Source: Polyangiaceae bacterium
Lineage (GTDB): Bacteria > Myxococcota_A > Polyangia > Polyangiales > Polyangiaceae
Direction: 5' to 3'
NCBI GenBank assembly: GCA_015075635.1
Contig: JABTUA010000001.1
Coordinates: forward strand, 2,480,001 to 2,544,000
Length of the DNA: 64,000 nucleotides
Part shown: positions 34,416 through 42,939 of the stretch, in pieces
How the letters are laid out: each line of letters opens with the position of its first letter
Position numbering within the stretch: the first letter of the stretch is position 1
Notes under the pieces: generated by a model
What the model was told of the DNA's origin: nothing
What the model saw: the letters and a program-made list of their open reading frames with translations, nothing else
Database searches by the model: none
Made by a program: the position numbers and the translations under genes

Positions 34416-35324
34416 ATGTTTCGCTGCATCCGAGCCCTGATCGTCCTCTCTGTCTTGTTCCTGCCGGCGCGCGCATTCGCCGCGCTGTCCATCGTCACCA
34501 CGACCTCCGATCTGGCCGCCATCGCCAAGGAGGTGGGCGGCGCGCACGTGGAGGTGACACCGCTGGCGCTGCACACTCAGGATCCCCACTTCGTGGACGC
34601 CAAGCCGCACCTGGCGCTCAGGCTGGCGAAGGCCCAGCTCCTGATCGCAGTCGGGCTCGAGCTCGAGACGGGCTGGCTGCCGACGCTCCAGACCGGCTCG
34701 CGGAACGGCAAGATCCAGGTGGGAGCCGACGGCTACCTCGACTGCTCGGAGCTGGTGAAGATCCTGGAGATCCCGACCGGCAAGGTCGATCGCAGCCAAG
34801 GCGACGTTCACCCGCACGGAAACCCCCATTACATGCTCGATCCGCGCCAGGCGGCGCGCGTGTCCAAGGGCATCGCGGATCGATTGGCCAAGCTCGACCC
34901 GACTCACGCCGAGGACTACCGCCAGAACGCCCTCGCCTTCATCAAGAAGCTGGGCAAGGCCACCAAGGGCTGGGAGAAGACGCTGGCGAAGGCGCGAGGG
35001 CAGAAGGTCATCGCCTACCACCGCTCCATCGCCTACTTCGCCGACTGGCTCGGGCTCGTCGTGGTCGAATATGTCGAGCCGCGCCCGGGCATCCCGCCGA
35101 ACCCGCATCACGTGACGCACGTGATCGAGGTCGCGAAGCAGCAAGGAGCGAAGTCGGTGCTGCAAGAGGCGTATTACCCCGCCAAGACCAGCGAGCTCAT
35201 CGCCAAGCAGGCCGGCGCCACGCTGGTGAAGATCCCCGGCGGCCCCAACGTGAAGGGCAGGCAGACGTACATCACGCACCTGGACGGCGTGGTGAAGCAG
35301 CTCGCCAAGATCTACGGGAAGTGA
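34416..35324 (+). CDS. znuA: Zinc/manganese ABC transporter substrate-binding protein
   Basis: 302 residues with a signal peptide ending at AFA. Cluster A-I metal binder: ligands expected at His58 (QDPHFVD), His138 (HGNPHYMLD), His202 (AYHRS) and Glu251 (LQEAYYP). The His-rich loop is short (VHPHGNPH). Zinc is likeliest because the neighbours carry His/Cys motifs, but manganese cannot be excluded. Preceded by AAGGA (34404-34408). The ATPase and permease follow after two lipoprotein genes. Confidence 0.88.
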   Translation: MFRCIRALIVLSVLFLPARAFAALSIVTTTSDLAAIAKEVGGAHVEVTPLALHTQDPHFVDAKPHLALRLAKAQLLIAVGLELETGWLPTLQTGSRNGKIQVGADGYLDCSELVKILEIPTGKVDRSQGDVHPHGNPHYMLDPRQAARVSKGIADRLAKLDPTHAEDYRQNALAFIKKLGKATKGWEKTLAKARGQKVIAYHRSIAYFADWLGLVVVEYVEPRPGIPPNPHHVTHVIEVAKQQGAKSVLQEAYYPAKTSELIAKQAGATLVKIPGGPNVKGRQTYITHLDGVVKQLAKIYGK

Positions 35325-36130
35325 GCATGCGAACGGTCCTCGTCCTTCTGCTTGGGCTCGGCAGCGTGGCGTGCACGTTCGAGGCCGGCCACGGCTTCGC
35401 GACGCTCGAGAGCGCGAGCATCTCGGCGCGGCTCGAGCCCGGCCCGGCGCGCGACCTCGGCAACCGAACCGTGCTCACGGACCTGGGATATTGGGTCAGC
35501 ATCGACAGCGCGCGCTGGCGGCTGGACGAGGCGCGCCTGCTCGCGTCGAGCGGCCCGAGCGGCGGCGGGAGGTTCGACCCAGCGAATCCGCCGGCGGGCT
35601 ACTCGCTGTGCCACGGCGGGCACTGCCACGCCGACGACGGCCGGCTGGTCGCCTACGAGGAGATCGAGGCCGAGCTCGCCGGCGGCAGCGTGGTGCTGTC
35701 TCCAGTCGTGCGCTTGCCCCTCGGCGAGCCGCTCGACCTGTACGCCGCCGAAGCGTCGGCGCTCGAGCGCGTCCTGCCCTCGCGGGAGCTGCCGGAGGCC
35801 CAGATCGCGCGGGCCGACGCGCGCTTCGGCCGCTTCGAGCTCGAAGCCACGGTCGAAAAGGGTCCGGCGGGCGCCGAGCTGCCGGTGCCCGCGACGCTCT
35901 CGCTGGAGCTGCCGGCGCTCAGCCTGTCGCGGGCCATGAGCACCTCGATCGGACGCCACTCGCCCGAGCGCCTGCGCTTGGAGGTCGGGGTCGGCTTGGA
36001 CGGGACGCTCTTCGACGGCCTCGACTTCGCCGCGCTCCAGAGCTCCGGGACGATTCAGCTCACCGACGCCGAGCTCATCGCACTGTCGGAGAAGCTCGCA
36101 GCGGCAACCATGGAGGCTCGCCTGGAATGA
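35321..36130 (+). CDS. Lipoprotein with CHGGHCH motif in zinc operon
   Basis: 269 residues; GTG 35321 overlaps the znuA stop, and ATG 35327 is an alternative. Lipobox SVAC is followed by a beta-rich domain. Near residue 97 lies YSLCHGGHCHADDG, a tight Cys/His cluster well suited to bind Zn or Cu. No known family recognised. Inserted between znuA and the ATPase gene with start/stop overlaps on both sides, it is almost surely part of the uptake system, perhaps handing metal from the porin to ZnuA. Confidence 0.72.
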   Translation: MSMRTVLVLLLGLGSVACTFEAGHGFATLESASISARLEPGPARDLGNRTVLTDLGYWVSIDSARWRLDEARLLASSGPSGGGRFDPANPPAGYSLCHGGHCHADDGRLVAYEEIEAELAGGSVVLSPVVRLPLGEPLDLYAAEASALERVLPSRELPEAQIARADARFGRFELEATVEKGPAGAELPVPATLSLELPALSLSRAMSTSIGRHSPERLRLEVGVGLDGTLFDGLDFAALQSSGTIQLTDAELIALSEKLAAATMEARLE

Positions 36131-36603
36131 AAACGACTCCTCTCCTTTTCCTGCTCGGTCTGCTCGCCGCCGCCTGCGGTGGCGAAGACGCATCCACTCC
36201 CGCGGGCGAAGACCCGGAAGAGCACGCCTGCGAGCAGGCCTCCGAGACCGGGACGGCGCTCGTCGCGGCGGAGGACACGGCGAGCGCGCCGGCGCTCGCT
36301 CTCGCCGAGACTCCGTACACGGTGACCCTGCCCAGCGGCAAGCCCGGCTACCTGAAGCTCCAGGGCCCGTCGAACGCGCTTCTGTTCTTCGGGACCGCGA
36401 ACGTCGCGACCGGGCTCAGCTTCGGCAGCGACGCGACGGAGCTCCTGCCGGAGGGCGCGCCGAACGAGCACTGTCCGAACGCGATCCCCGAGCACTTCGA
36501 CCTCGGGCTCGACCAGAGCGGAGATTACTTCCTGCGCCTGGGCCCGAGCGCGCTGCCGAGCGTGTGGCTGATGCTGACCGAAGTCGAAGGCCACGCGCAC
36601 TGA
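36127..36603 (+). CDS. Second small lipoprotein of zinc operon
   Basis: 158 residues from ATG 36127, overlapping the previous stop (ATGA). Lipobox LAAAC, an acidic linker containing EEHACEQ, a beta-rich core, then NEHCPNAIPEHFD and a C-terminus ending GHAH. His/Cys placement again suggests metal binding. Four bases precede the ATPase ATG. Family unknown; role in metal relay is inferred from position. Confidence 0.68.
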   Translation: MKTTPLLFLLGLLAAACGGEDASTPAGEDPEEHACEQASETGTALVAAEDTASAPALALAETPYTVTLPSGKPGYLKLQGPSNALLFFGTANVATGLSFGSDATELLPEGAPNEHCPNAIPEHFDLGLDQSGDYFLRLGPSALPSVWLMLTEVEGHAH

Positions 36604-36606
36604 GTC

Positions 36607-37359
36607 ATGACCGCCGAGCCCCGCACCCTGCTCGCCAGCCGCCGCCTCGAGGTCGGTTACCTGGGCCAGGCCATCTTGCCGCCGGTGGATCTCGAGATCC
36701 GCGCGGGCGAGTTCTGGGCGATCATCGGCCGCAACGGGTCCGGCAAGACCACCTGGCTCAAGACCATGCTGGGCCTGCTTCCGCCGGTGAAGGGCAGCGT
36801 CGAGCACGGGCGGCAGGGCCTGCATCTCTCGTACTTGCCGCAGCGCAAGGCCATCGACGAGCTCTACCCGCTGCTCGCCCGGGACGTGGTGCGCATGGGG
36901 CTCGATCGCGGCTGGTCGTTCCTGCGGCCGCGCCTGGGCGGCGAGCCGCCGGAGGTCGAGCGCGCGCTCGACGAGATGGGCGTCTTGCCGCTGGGCGACG
37001 AACCGTTCCGCCGGCTCTCGGAGGGCCAGAAGCAGCGGGTGTTGTTCGCCCGGCTCAGCCTGTCGGGGGCCGACGTGGTCGTGCTCGACGAGCCGACCAG
37101 CGCCATGGATCAGGTGGCCGAGCACGAGGCGTTCACGCTGCTGGACGGCCTGCGCAAGCGCCACGGCCTGGCCATCGTGATCGTCAGCCACTACCTGGGG
37201 ATGGTTCGGCGCTTCGCGGATCGCGCGCTCCTGCTCGATCGCGACACCGGCACCGCCATCAGCGGCGCACCCGCGGAGGTGTTCTCCGACGAGCGTTTCC
37301 ACGCGCGCTTCAGCGAGCGCCCGCCGGCGATCGAGACGCTGGAGGACGAAAATGGCTGA
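36607..37359 (+). CDS. znuC: Zinc/manganese ABC transporter ATPase
   Basis: 250 residues. Walker A GRNGSGKTT, Q-loop LSYLPQR, signature LSEGQKQRVLFARL, Walker B VVVLDEPTSAMD and switch His IVSHYLG are intact. Similar to ZnuC/MntB-type ATPases in size. Its 3' end overlaps the permease gene by 8 bp. The usual LSGGQ is LSEGQ here, a tolerated change. Confidence 0.88.
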   Translation: MTAEPRTLLASRRLEVGYLGQAILPPVDLEIRAGEFWAIIGRNGSGKTTWLKTMLGLLPPVKGSVEHGRQGLHLSYLPQRKAIDELYPLLARDVVRMGLDRGWSFLRPRLGGEPPEVERALDEMGVLPLGDEPFRRLSEGQKQRVLFARLSLSGADVVVLDEPTSAMDQVAEHEAFTLLDGLRKRHGLAIVIVSHYLGMVRRFADRALLLDRDTGTAISGAPAEVFSDERFHARFSERPPAIETLEDENG

Positions 37360-38383
37360 CGCCGGCCCGGCCCCCGCGGCCAGCGGCGAAGCGCTGAGCG
37401 CGGGCGAGCTCGACGAGGCGTTCGGCGGCGGCCTCGGCGCCGGTCCCGAGACCGACGCGGCCAGCGAACCGAACGCGGCGCTCGAGGTCCCCAGCGTGCC
37501 AATGGGCTCCGAGCGGAGCGCGGTGGAAGGCGTGCCCACCTGGTCGGAGTTCGCCCACGGCTGGGAGCTCGGCATCTACCGCGATCCGGTCCTGTGCGGC
37601 GTGTTCGCGGGGCTCGTGCTGGGCGTGCTCGGCGTGTTCGTGGTGCTCCGGCGCGCGGTGTTCGTCACCGCGGCGGTGAGCCAAGCCGCCGGGCTCGGCG
37701 TCGCGCTCGCGTTCTGGCTCGAGCTCACGCTCCACGCCAGGATCCCGCCCGCGCTCGGCGCGCTCGGCCTGGCCCTCGCGGCCACCGCCGTCCTCACCCT
37801 GCGCATGCAGCGCATGCGGCTGCCGAGCGAGACGCTGGTGGGCCTCGTCTACCTCGCGTCGAGCGCCGGCGCCATCCTGGTCGGCGATCGCATCGCGCAG
37901 GAGTCCCACGACATCGCCAGCATCCTGTTCGGCACCGCGGTCCTGGTGCGCCCGTTGGATCTGGCGCTGGTGATCGGGGCGGGCCTGTTCACGCTGCTGG
38001 TGATCACGGCCTGTTACCGCGGCTTCCTGTTCGCCGGCTTCGACCCCGAGGGCGCACGCGTGCACCGGCTGCCGGTGCGGTTCCTCGATCTCCTGCTGTG
38101 GGCGGTGGTGGCGCTGGAAGTGTCGATCACCACGCGTGCCATCGGGGCCTTGCCCGTGTTCGCGTTCGCGGTCGCCCCGGCCATGGCCGCCCTCGCGCTG
38201 CTCGAGCGGGTGCGCTGGGCGCTCGTCCTGGCGGGCCTGCTCGGCGGGCTCGCCGGCGGGCTCGGCTACCTTTTCGCCTTCTTCTTCGAGTTCCCGGTCG
38301 GTGCGTCCCAGGCAACCTTGTCGCTGCTTTTTCTCCTGGTCTGCCTGCCACTGGCGCGGGTGCTGCGCGGCAGCGCGGCGTGA
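37352..38383 (+). CDS. znuB: Zinc/manganese ABC transporter permease
   Basis: 343 residues. An unusual soluble N-terminal extension of about 70 Ala/Glu-rich residues precedes eight or more membrane helices of the ABC-3 (ZnuB/MntC) family; GVFAGLVLGVLGVFVVLRRAVFVTAAVSQAAGLGVAL carries the conserved interaction loop. The extension is acidic and could interact with ZnuC. Last gene of the operon; convergent with the next gene. Confidence 0.88.
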   Translation: MADAGPAPAASGEALSAGELDEAFGGGLGAGPETDAASEPNAALEVPSVPMGSERSAVEGVPTWSEFAHGWELGIYRDPVLCGVFAGLVLGVLGVFVVLRRAVFVTAAVSQAAGLGVALAFWLELTLHARIPPALGALGLALAATAVLTLRMQRMRLPSETLVGLVYLASSAGAILVGDRIAQESHDIASILFGTAVLVRPLDLALVIGAGLFTLLVITACYRGFLFAGFDPEGARVHRLPVRFLDLLLWAVVALEVSITTRAIGALPVFAFAVAPAMAALALLERVRWALVLAGLLGGLAGGLGYLFAFFFEFPVGASQATLSLLFLLVCLPLARVLRGSAA

Positions 38384-38402
38384 ACGCGAGACGATCCCGC
38401 GT

Positions 38403-39827
38403 TTACCCGAGCGGTGTTGCGACTAGGTCCAGCATCGAGAGATCGATGCGCTTCACCAGGGCGAGCCCCATGCTCGAAGCGCCGATCTTCTGCTCGCCGA
38501 GGTAGACGGCGGTGTCCGTCAGGCTCCAGGTGTCCTGGTCGAAGTAGCTGCCTGGCGTGGGCTCGATGCGCCAAGCCTTCCAGGTCGAAAGCTGCACCAG
38601 CACGAGCGAGTTGGTCTTGGAGAACGCGCCCGCGTCGTCCGGCTTGTAGAGCACAGTGCCCGCGTATCCGCCCCAAGTGCGAACCGCCCAATTGGCTCCG
38701 TAGTCGAGCGTCGGGCTCACACTCGGCGGAAATGCGATGGTGTCTTTTGAGCGAGGCGCCCTCCAAAACCTCAGGTCCCCGAAGAGCTTGCACGCACTGG
38801 CCGCCAGTCCGACGATGTCCGTCGGGCTCACCCCCACCCAACAGGTGTCGGTGGGCACGGACTCGATGAGCGTGCGCACCCCCTTGCCGTCCGGCGACCA
38901 ACCGCGGATGCGCTCGCTAGATGCGTTCGGGTAGTCGGTCCAGACTGCGAGGTCGCCCTGGCCCCCGCCGAGCTGGCTGTGCGAGTTGCTCTCCAGCAAC
39001 GTCCAAACGTTCTTGGCGACGTCGAGCAGCGCGAAAACGGCGCCCTTTCCGGTCTTGATGCGGATCGGCGTCGAGGAGTCCATGGTGAACTCCATGCGGC
39101 CCTGTGGCAGGCCGCTGAGCGGAGGGGTGGCCCAGCGCCATGCCTTCTCGTCCGGGAGCCAGGTGAATGGCAGCTCCTGCGAGTTGCCCGCCACCAGGTT
39201 CGAGAATGCATCATCGCGTGCATTCCCGAACACGCATGTCGCATACCCGGGAGCCTTGGTCACTTGCCGTAGGACGGCAGCAATCGTCGCGCCGTTCGAC
39301 AGACTCACGATCCGCCGCGGGATGAACCAGTGGGACTCGGTCTCGACCCCCACCTCAATCTGGAGAAACGCAACCGGCCCCTCGGGCAGGAGTGGGGTGC
39401 TGAGCGTCGGGTAGCTCACCTTGCCGAACCCGGCGGTCACGTCCATCTGCGCGCAACCGGGTCCGCAAGCCTCCCATGTGAGCGAGGGGAACTTCAGCAG
39501 CGCGGAGACCCCTTCGAACACCGCGCACTTCGGAGCCCATGCCCCATTGCCCGGCGCCGGCTTCCAGATAATCGGATCCGCAAGCCAGGCGTGCTCTGCT
39601 GGCAGGCCGGAATCGGACAAGCTGACCTCGAACGGCGCGTCGGCCGGCGCATCCTTGGCATCGACGGGAGCGTGCTTCGCATCGTCCGCTGCGCCATCAC
39701 CGCCACCGGTTCCACCACCGTCCCATGGGTGCCGATACTCTTCGTCGCCACCCCTCGCGCAGGCGCCAAAGGACCACGCGATACCGGCTGCGACCACCAC
39801 CGAGAGGACGACGATGCGGGACCTCAC
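38403..39827 (-). CDS. Lipoprotein, probable beta-propeller, accessory
   Basis: 474 residues. GTG 39827 overlaps the stop of the upstream gene (GTGA) and gives a signal peptide with lipobox FGAC; an earlier in-frame GTG at 39848 also exists. A Gly/Asp/Ala linker leads to a long beta-rich region with repeated W-x-P / W-R-x blades, suggesting a propeller. No enzyme motif found. Slightly less GC-rich than core genes. Co-transcribed with the trypsin-like gene. Confidence 0.62.
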   Translation of the reverse strand: MRSRIVVLSVVVAAGIAWSFGACARGGDEEYRHPWDGGGTGGGDGAADDAKHAPVDAKDAPADAPFEVSLSDSGLPAEHAWLADPIIWKPAPGNGAWAPKCAVFEGVSALLKFPSLTWEACGPGCAQMDVTAGFGKVSYPTLSTPLLPEGPVAFLQIEVGVETESHWFIPRRIVSLSNGATIAAVLRQVTKAPGYATCVFGNARDDAFSNLVAGNSQELPFTWLPDEKAWRWATPPLSGLPQGRMEFTMDSSTPIRIKTGKGAVFALLDVAKNVWTLLESNSHSQLGGGQGDLAVWTDYPNASSERIRGWSPDGKGVRTLIESVPTDTCWVGVSPTDIVGLAASACKLFGDLRFWRAPRSKDTIAFPPSVSPTLDYGANWAVRTWGGYAGTVLYKPDDAGAFSKTNSLVLVQLSTWKAWRIEPTPGSYFDQDTWSLTDTAVYLGEQKIGASSMGLALVKRIDLSMLDLVATPLG

Positions 39828-41668
39828 AGGGCTCCGATCGGTGGGCACCAGCCGAAGAGACCGCTGGTCACCGTGACGTACTCGACCGACCCGTTCTTGC
39901 TCACCGCAACGATCGGATCGCGGTTGCCCATGGTCGGCTCGCCGACCAGCCTGCCTTGCCTGGTGTGGACACCGGTGAGCGAAATGCTGCTGTCACCCAC
40001 GCTGAAACGCCAGATGCGCAGCGTCTTCTTGGCCCCGCCATACACCAGTAGCCCTTGATCCGACCACTGGATCCACAAACGGTCGTGGAGCTTCAAGTAC
40101 GGAAGCTCGAGGAGGATCTTGCTCGCGCCGCCATGGACGTCGATGGAGAGGAGCCGCACGCGGTCGAGCTTCGAAGCGCCCAACCGGTCGTCGTCCAGAT
40201 CGAGCACGAACAACCGGTGGCGTTCCTGGTCCCACGCGGTGCTGAGCACGCGGGTGGACGGGCGCTCCTTTAGGTTCGGGGCGACGGAGGACCAGGTCCC
40301 GGAAGCGAGATCGTAGCGCAGCACGCTCCGCGCCGGCGCTCCGGTGATTGAATCCACGCCGCCGGCCACGTACACGGCTTCTTCCACCCCGCTCAGGACC
40401 GCCCCGAAAGCCCGGCGCGCGCGAACGCTCGGCGCGGGTTCGGAAGCGGCGCCCAGCTGCTCGGCAGGTCCGCCGCGCCGTTCCAGGCTCAAGCCGGAGG
40501 CGCCCCGGACCACCGTGGCGACGCGCGCGTCGGTGAGGTCACGCGGAAACACCACCGCTTGAACCGCTCCGCGACCGCTCAGCCGGCGGACCCTCTCGCT
40601 CGGTTCGGCGGGTGCGAGCCACATGAGGCTCGAGTCGGAGATCAGACTCCGAACGTCCGCCGCCAATGACGTCGTGATGTCGATTCCGGCGCTGGGCAGC
40701 GTCCGGGCGAGGATGTTCCCCGCGACCATCTGGATCAGCGTGGGCTGCACCAACTCGTTTCCGAAGTCGAAGAGAGCCGGGTCCTTCAGGTAGAGATCCG
40801 GGTTCACCCAAGTGAGGCACGGCAGCGACGGGCAACCCGCGTCGTCCGAGCCGCCGATGGGGAGCAAGGGCTTGATGGCCAGGGCCGGGGTGGTCACGAG
40901 CTCGAAGGCGTCGCGCAGGTCGCCCGCGAGGTCGCGGCCACCCACTATCGGGCCGGCGGTCGTGGAGAAGAAGGCCCCATGAGTGGAGCACGACGTCAGC
41001 GCGGCAGTGCAAACGCCGTGTCCTTCCACCGCGCCCGCGGACAAGTCCTGGCGCCACGCCCAGAAGCGCTCGAAGTCCAGCGCTACGCCTCGCGAGAACG
41101 TCACGGGCGAGGTGAATCCCGAGCCCGAGAGGATGTTGGTTCCGGTCGCCGTGGTCATGCGCGGCTCGTTCCAACGGGGGGCACTCTCGGGATTCGACCA
41201 GGTGCACTGCTTGCCGTCTCCCACGCACTCGAGGAGAGAGAGCGGCTCGTCTGAAGCGTCGTCGAAACACGTGCAATGACGATAGCCGATCGCTTGGCTC
41301 GTGTTGAACGCCCCGTCCGCATCCGTTTTTTGAGGGAATGAGAGCGTCACCGAACCCTGCGGAACCACCTGGCCGCTCACACCCGGCTGGTCGACTTGGC
41401 AGAGGCAATGCGCCGCAGTCAGAATTCGGTCACGCGCGACGAGCGTGCCGGAACACACGCTCTGCTTGTTGATTCCCAGGAAGGCGACCGTCGACACGAT
41501 GCCCGACGTGGCCGTCATGTCGGGGTAAACGCCAGCGCCGTAGAGTGCGTCCTGTGAACGCGCTGAGTGCGGCGGCGCCCCGGCCACATCACAACCTCCG
41601 AGCGCTATTGGCTTTGTCGCAAAACCCGCGCCATGTCTCGATTTCTCGGGCAGATAAGCTCTGCACAT
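39824..41668 (-). CDS. Trypsin-fold/Kelch-like protein, probably truncated at its 5' end
   Basis: 614 residues from ATG 41668. Residues about 55-95 match the N-terminal half of a trypsin domain (CSGTLVARDRILTAAHC, catalytic His), but no GDSGG serine motif is present, so proteolysis is doubtful. The C-terminal half (VYVAGGVDSITGAPARSVLRYDLASGTWS) is Kelch/propeller-like. The lipobox-like ALGGC (Cys26) lacks a hydrophobic stretch before it, unlike every other lipoprotein here; the original signal peptide seems to have been replaced at about 41620-41640, where a lower-GC island begins. Possibly not exported now. Confidence 0.65.
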   Translation of the reverse strand: MCRAYLPEKSRHGAGFATKPIALGGCDVAGAPPHSARSQDALYGAGVYPDMTATSGIVSTVAFLGINKQSVCSGTLVARDRILTAAHCLCQVDQPGVSGQVVPQGSVTLSFPQKTDADGAFNTSQAIGYRHCTCFDDASDEPLSLLECVGDGKQCTWSNPESAPRWNEPRMTTATGTNILSGSGFTSPVTFSRGVALDFERFWAWRQDLSAGAVEGHGVCTAALTSCSTHGAFFSTTAGPIVGGRDLAGDLRDAFELVTTPALAIKPLLPIGGSDDAGCPSLPCLTWVNPDLYLKDPALFDFGNELVQPTLIQMVAGNILARTLPSAGIDITTSLAADVRSLISDSSLMWLAPAEPSERVRRLSGRGAVQAVVFPRDLTDARVATVVRGASGLSLERRGGPAEQLGAASEPAPSVRARRAFGAVLSGVEEAVYVAGGVDSITGAPARSVLRYDLASGTWSSVAPNLKERPSTRVLSTAWDQERHRLFVLDLDDDRLGASKLDRVRLLSIDVHGGASKILLELPYLKLHDRLWIQWSDQGLLVYGGAKKTLRIWRFSVGDSSISLTGVHTRQGRLVGEPTMGNRDPIVAVSKNGSVEYVTVTSGLFGWCPPIGAL

Positions 41669-41671
41669 AAA

Positions 41672-41690
41672 ACATCGTGCTTGACGATGT
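41672..41690. promoter_or_regulatory. Inverted repeat upstream of small island gene
   Basis: ACATCG (41672-41677) and CGATGT (41685-41690) are perfect complements around a 7-bp centre, 19 bp before the ATG at 41710. TTGACG at 41681-41686 inside it could be a -35 box, with a weak -10 near 41704. The 6-7-6 layout recurs at 46981-46999. Confidence 0.45.
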
Positions 41691-41709
41691 CTTCGGCATG
41701 GGTTAGTCC

Positions 41710-42174
41710 ATGCCCGTGCCCCTTATCACGCTCAAGGACGGAACCCAGGTTTCCCTTACTGTCACCGAGTTGGCCGAATACAACGCTCTTTTATCCAGCG
41801 CAGGCAAACCAGCAAGAAAACAGCGTCGTCGGGAAACTCTGCCTGGTCAGGATTCCGAACCCGATAGTAGATCGCCAGTTGAAATGTTCTTCTCATTTAT
41901 ATCTGGTGACCAAGACAAGAAAAGGCGGCAGCGAAAAATCCTTTGCATCGTTTTTGGCCGCGGTGAAAAAGGTATCACGCTCGAAGAACTGAGCATCGCA
42001 ATTGGTGATGGCGGAGGTAATGCGGGTCGCAACAAAACCTCCGGGACAATTGCTGGCATTACCAAGAACGCCAAGAAGTCGCGGCTCGATGTTTACGACG
42101 TGATCTTCAAGGATCGCGACGATATCTACCGAGCAGGAAAAGTCCTTCAGGAGAACAAACCACCGGAACCGTGA
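41710..42174 (+). CDS. Small hypothetical protein, island gene
   Basis: 154 residues, clearly lower in GC than the flanks. The N-terminus MPVPLITLKDGTQVSLT resembles short beta modules found in small phage or island proteins. The middle is Lys/Arg-rich (KKRRQRK), and GITLEELSIAIGDGGGNAGRNKTSGTIAGITKNAKKSRLDVY looks like a winged-helix segment. A DNA-binding role is plausible, not shown. No signal peptide. First gene inside the island. Confidence 0.55.
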   Translation: MPVPLITLKDGTQVSLTVTELAEYNALLSSAGKPARKQRRRETLPGQDSEPDSRSPVEMFFSFISGDQDKKRRQRKILCIVFGRGEKGITLEELSIAIGDGGGNAGRNKTSGTIAGITKNAKKSRLDVYDVIFKDRDDIYRAGKVLQENKPPEP

Positions 42175-42395
42175 TTGTGAGTTCCAGATAAGTTTTCGCC
42201 CCCAGCAGCCTGTGAGAAAAGAGCTTTTCACGCCTCAGGCAGCTCGGGAGTAGTCTATTTCCGAGATGGAAGGCGTGCAAGCTCTTTTTTCCGGCATGGA
42301 GAAAAGAGCATGGATATCGCCCGATTACATCATGCGCGCTTCGTCGCTCCGCTGCTGGACAAGCTCAGACGGTGGCACTTTGCCCGCGCCCTCGC
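42175..42395. other. Island spacer, no gene seen
   Basis: About 220 bp between convergent island genes. It holds an A/T-rich hairpin-like stretch around 42210-42232 (AAAAG ... CTTTT flanked by GTG/CAC) that could terminate the gene at 41710. No other coding sequence was supported. Confidence 0.4.
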
Positions 42396-42569
42396 TCATT
42401 TTGCACGTGTTTTTTTCCGGGGCTTGCCCTGAAGCGGCTTGTTCCAGTACGGGCTCTTGCACTTCGGGCAGACCATCGGCAGGTCTTTTCCGTAGGTCTT
42501 TCCGGACCTTGGAAGCCACTGGTGGCCACACCTCTCGCACCGGTAGCCGTCGAGCTTGACCAGGGCCAT
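42396..42569 (-). CDS. 57-residue zinc-ribbon protein
   Basis: ATG at 42569 to TGA at 42396. Two CxxC knuckles, Cys11/Cys14 (YRCERCGHQW) and Cys34/Cys37 (VCPKCKSPYWN), with a basic tail (KPRKKTRAK). This is the layout of short free-standing zinc ribbons common next to mobile or toxin-antitoxin-like genes, where they may bind DNA or RNA. It is below usual length cut-offs and easily missed. It is transcribed away from the operon at 42655, 85 bp apart. Confidence 0.8.
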   Translation of the reverse strand: MALVKLDGYRCERCGHQWLPRSGKTYGKDLPMVCPKCKSPYWNKPLQGKPRKKTRAK

Positions 42570-42618
42570 GGCTCACTCATCGCCGAGTCTGTCATGGGCG
42601 TCAAGTGTTTAGCTTACC

Positions 42619-42645
42619 TTGCAGGGTATTCCTTTTAGGTATACA
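42619..42645 (+). promoter_or_regulatory. Candidate sigma-70-like promoter
   Basis: TTGCAG (42619-42624) and TATACA (42640-42645) are spaced 15 bp apart, a little short of the optimum, just before the gene at 42655. AT-rich boxes are rare in this genome. The -10 lies inside the palindrome described next. Confidence 0.45.
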
Positions 42646-42653
42646 CTAAAAGG
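42631..42653. promoter_or_regulatory. Palindromic operator over promoter and ribosome site
   Basis: CCTTTTAG (42631-42638) and CTAAAAGG (42646-42653) are perfect 8-bp complements around GTATACA. The right arm ends one base before the ATG at 42655 and carries its AAAGG ribosome site; the centre carries the -10 box. A repressor bound here would block transcription of the whole 42655-45979 operon, and in RNA the arms could pair and hide the start. The core GTATAC is shared with the palindrome at 47013-47026. Confidence 0.7.
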
Positions 42654-42654
42654 T

Positions 42655-42939
42655 ATGGCCAACCTGCGACAAGACGACGTGCTTTCCGGCGACGCGATGA
42701 CGCCGCTCCAGGCCGCCCTCCGTCTTTCCCTGATCCATGTCGAGATGCTCCAGCTCGCGGCGACGCTTGAGCCAGAGCAAGCCAGGGTCGTTCGCTACTC
42801 GGCCAACGTGCTCGCGCTGCTGAAGCGGTTGCCAATGGGCAGCACCGCAGCCGACGTGCTTGGAGTGAGTACTTCGTCCTGCGACTCGCGCGTGGTGCGC
42901 CTCTTCGAGCGTGAGCCGGGGCCAAAGGGTGTGTCATGA
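42655..42939 (+). CDS. Small helical protein, probable regulator, coupled to transposase
   Basis: 94 residues. All helical; the C-terminal GSTAADVLGVSTSSCDSRVVRLFERE has the look of a helix-turn-helix. Its stop overlaps the ATG of the transposase gene (ATGA), so the two are translationally coupled. The strong palindrome directly before its start suggests self-repression, but the DNA-binding call is inference. No family recognised. Confidence 0.62.
   Translation: MANLRQDDVLSGDAMTPLQAALRLSLIHVEMLQLAATLEPEQARVVRYSANVLALLKRLPMGSTAADVLGVSTSSCDSRVVRLFEREPGPKGVS

Noticed and set aside
39824-41668. Active trypsin-like serine protease
   Set aside because: Only the His motif is present; no GDSGG serine motif or clear Asp, so catalysis is not claimed.
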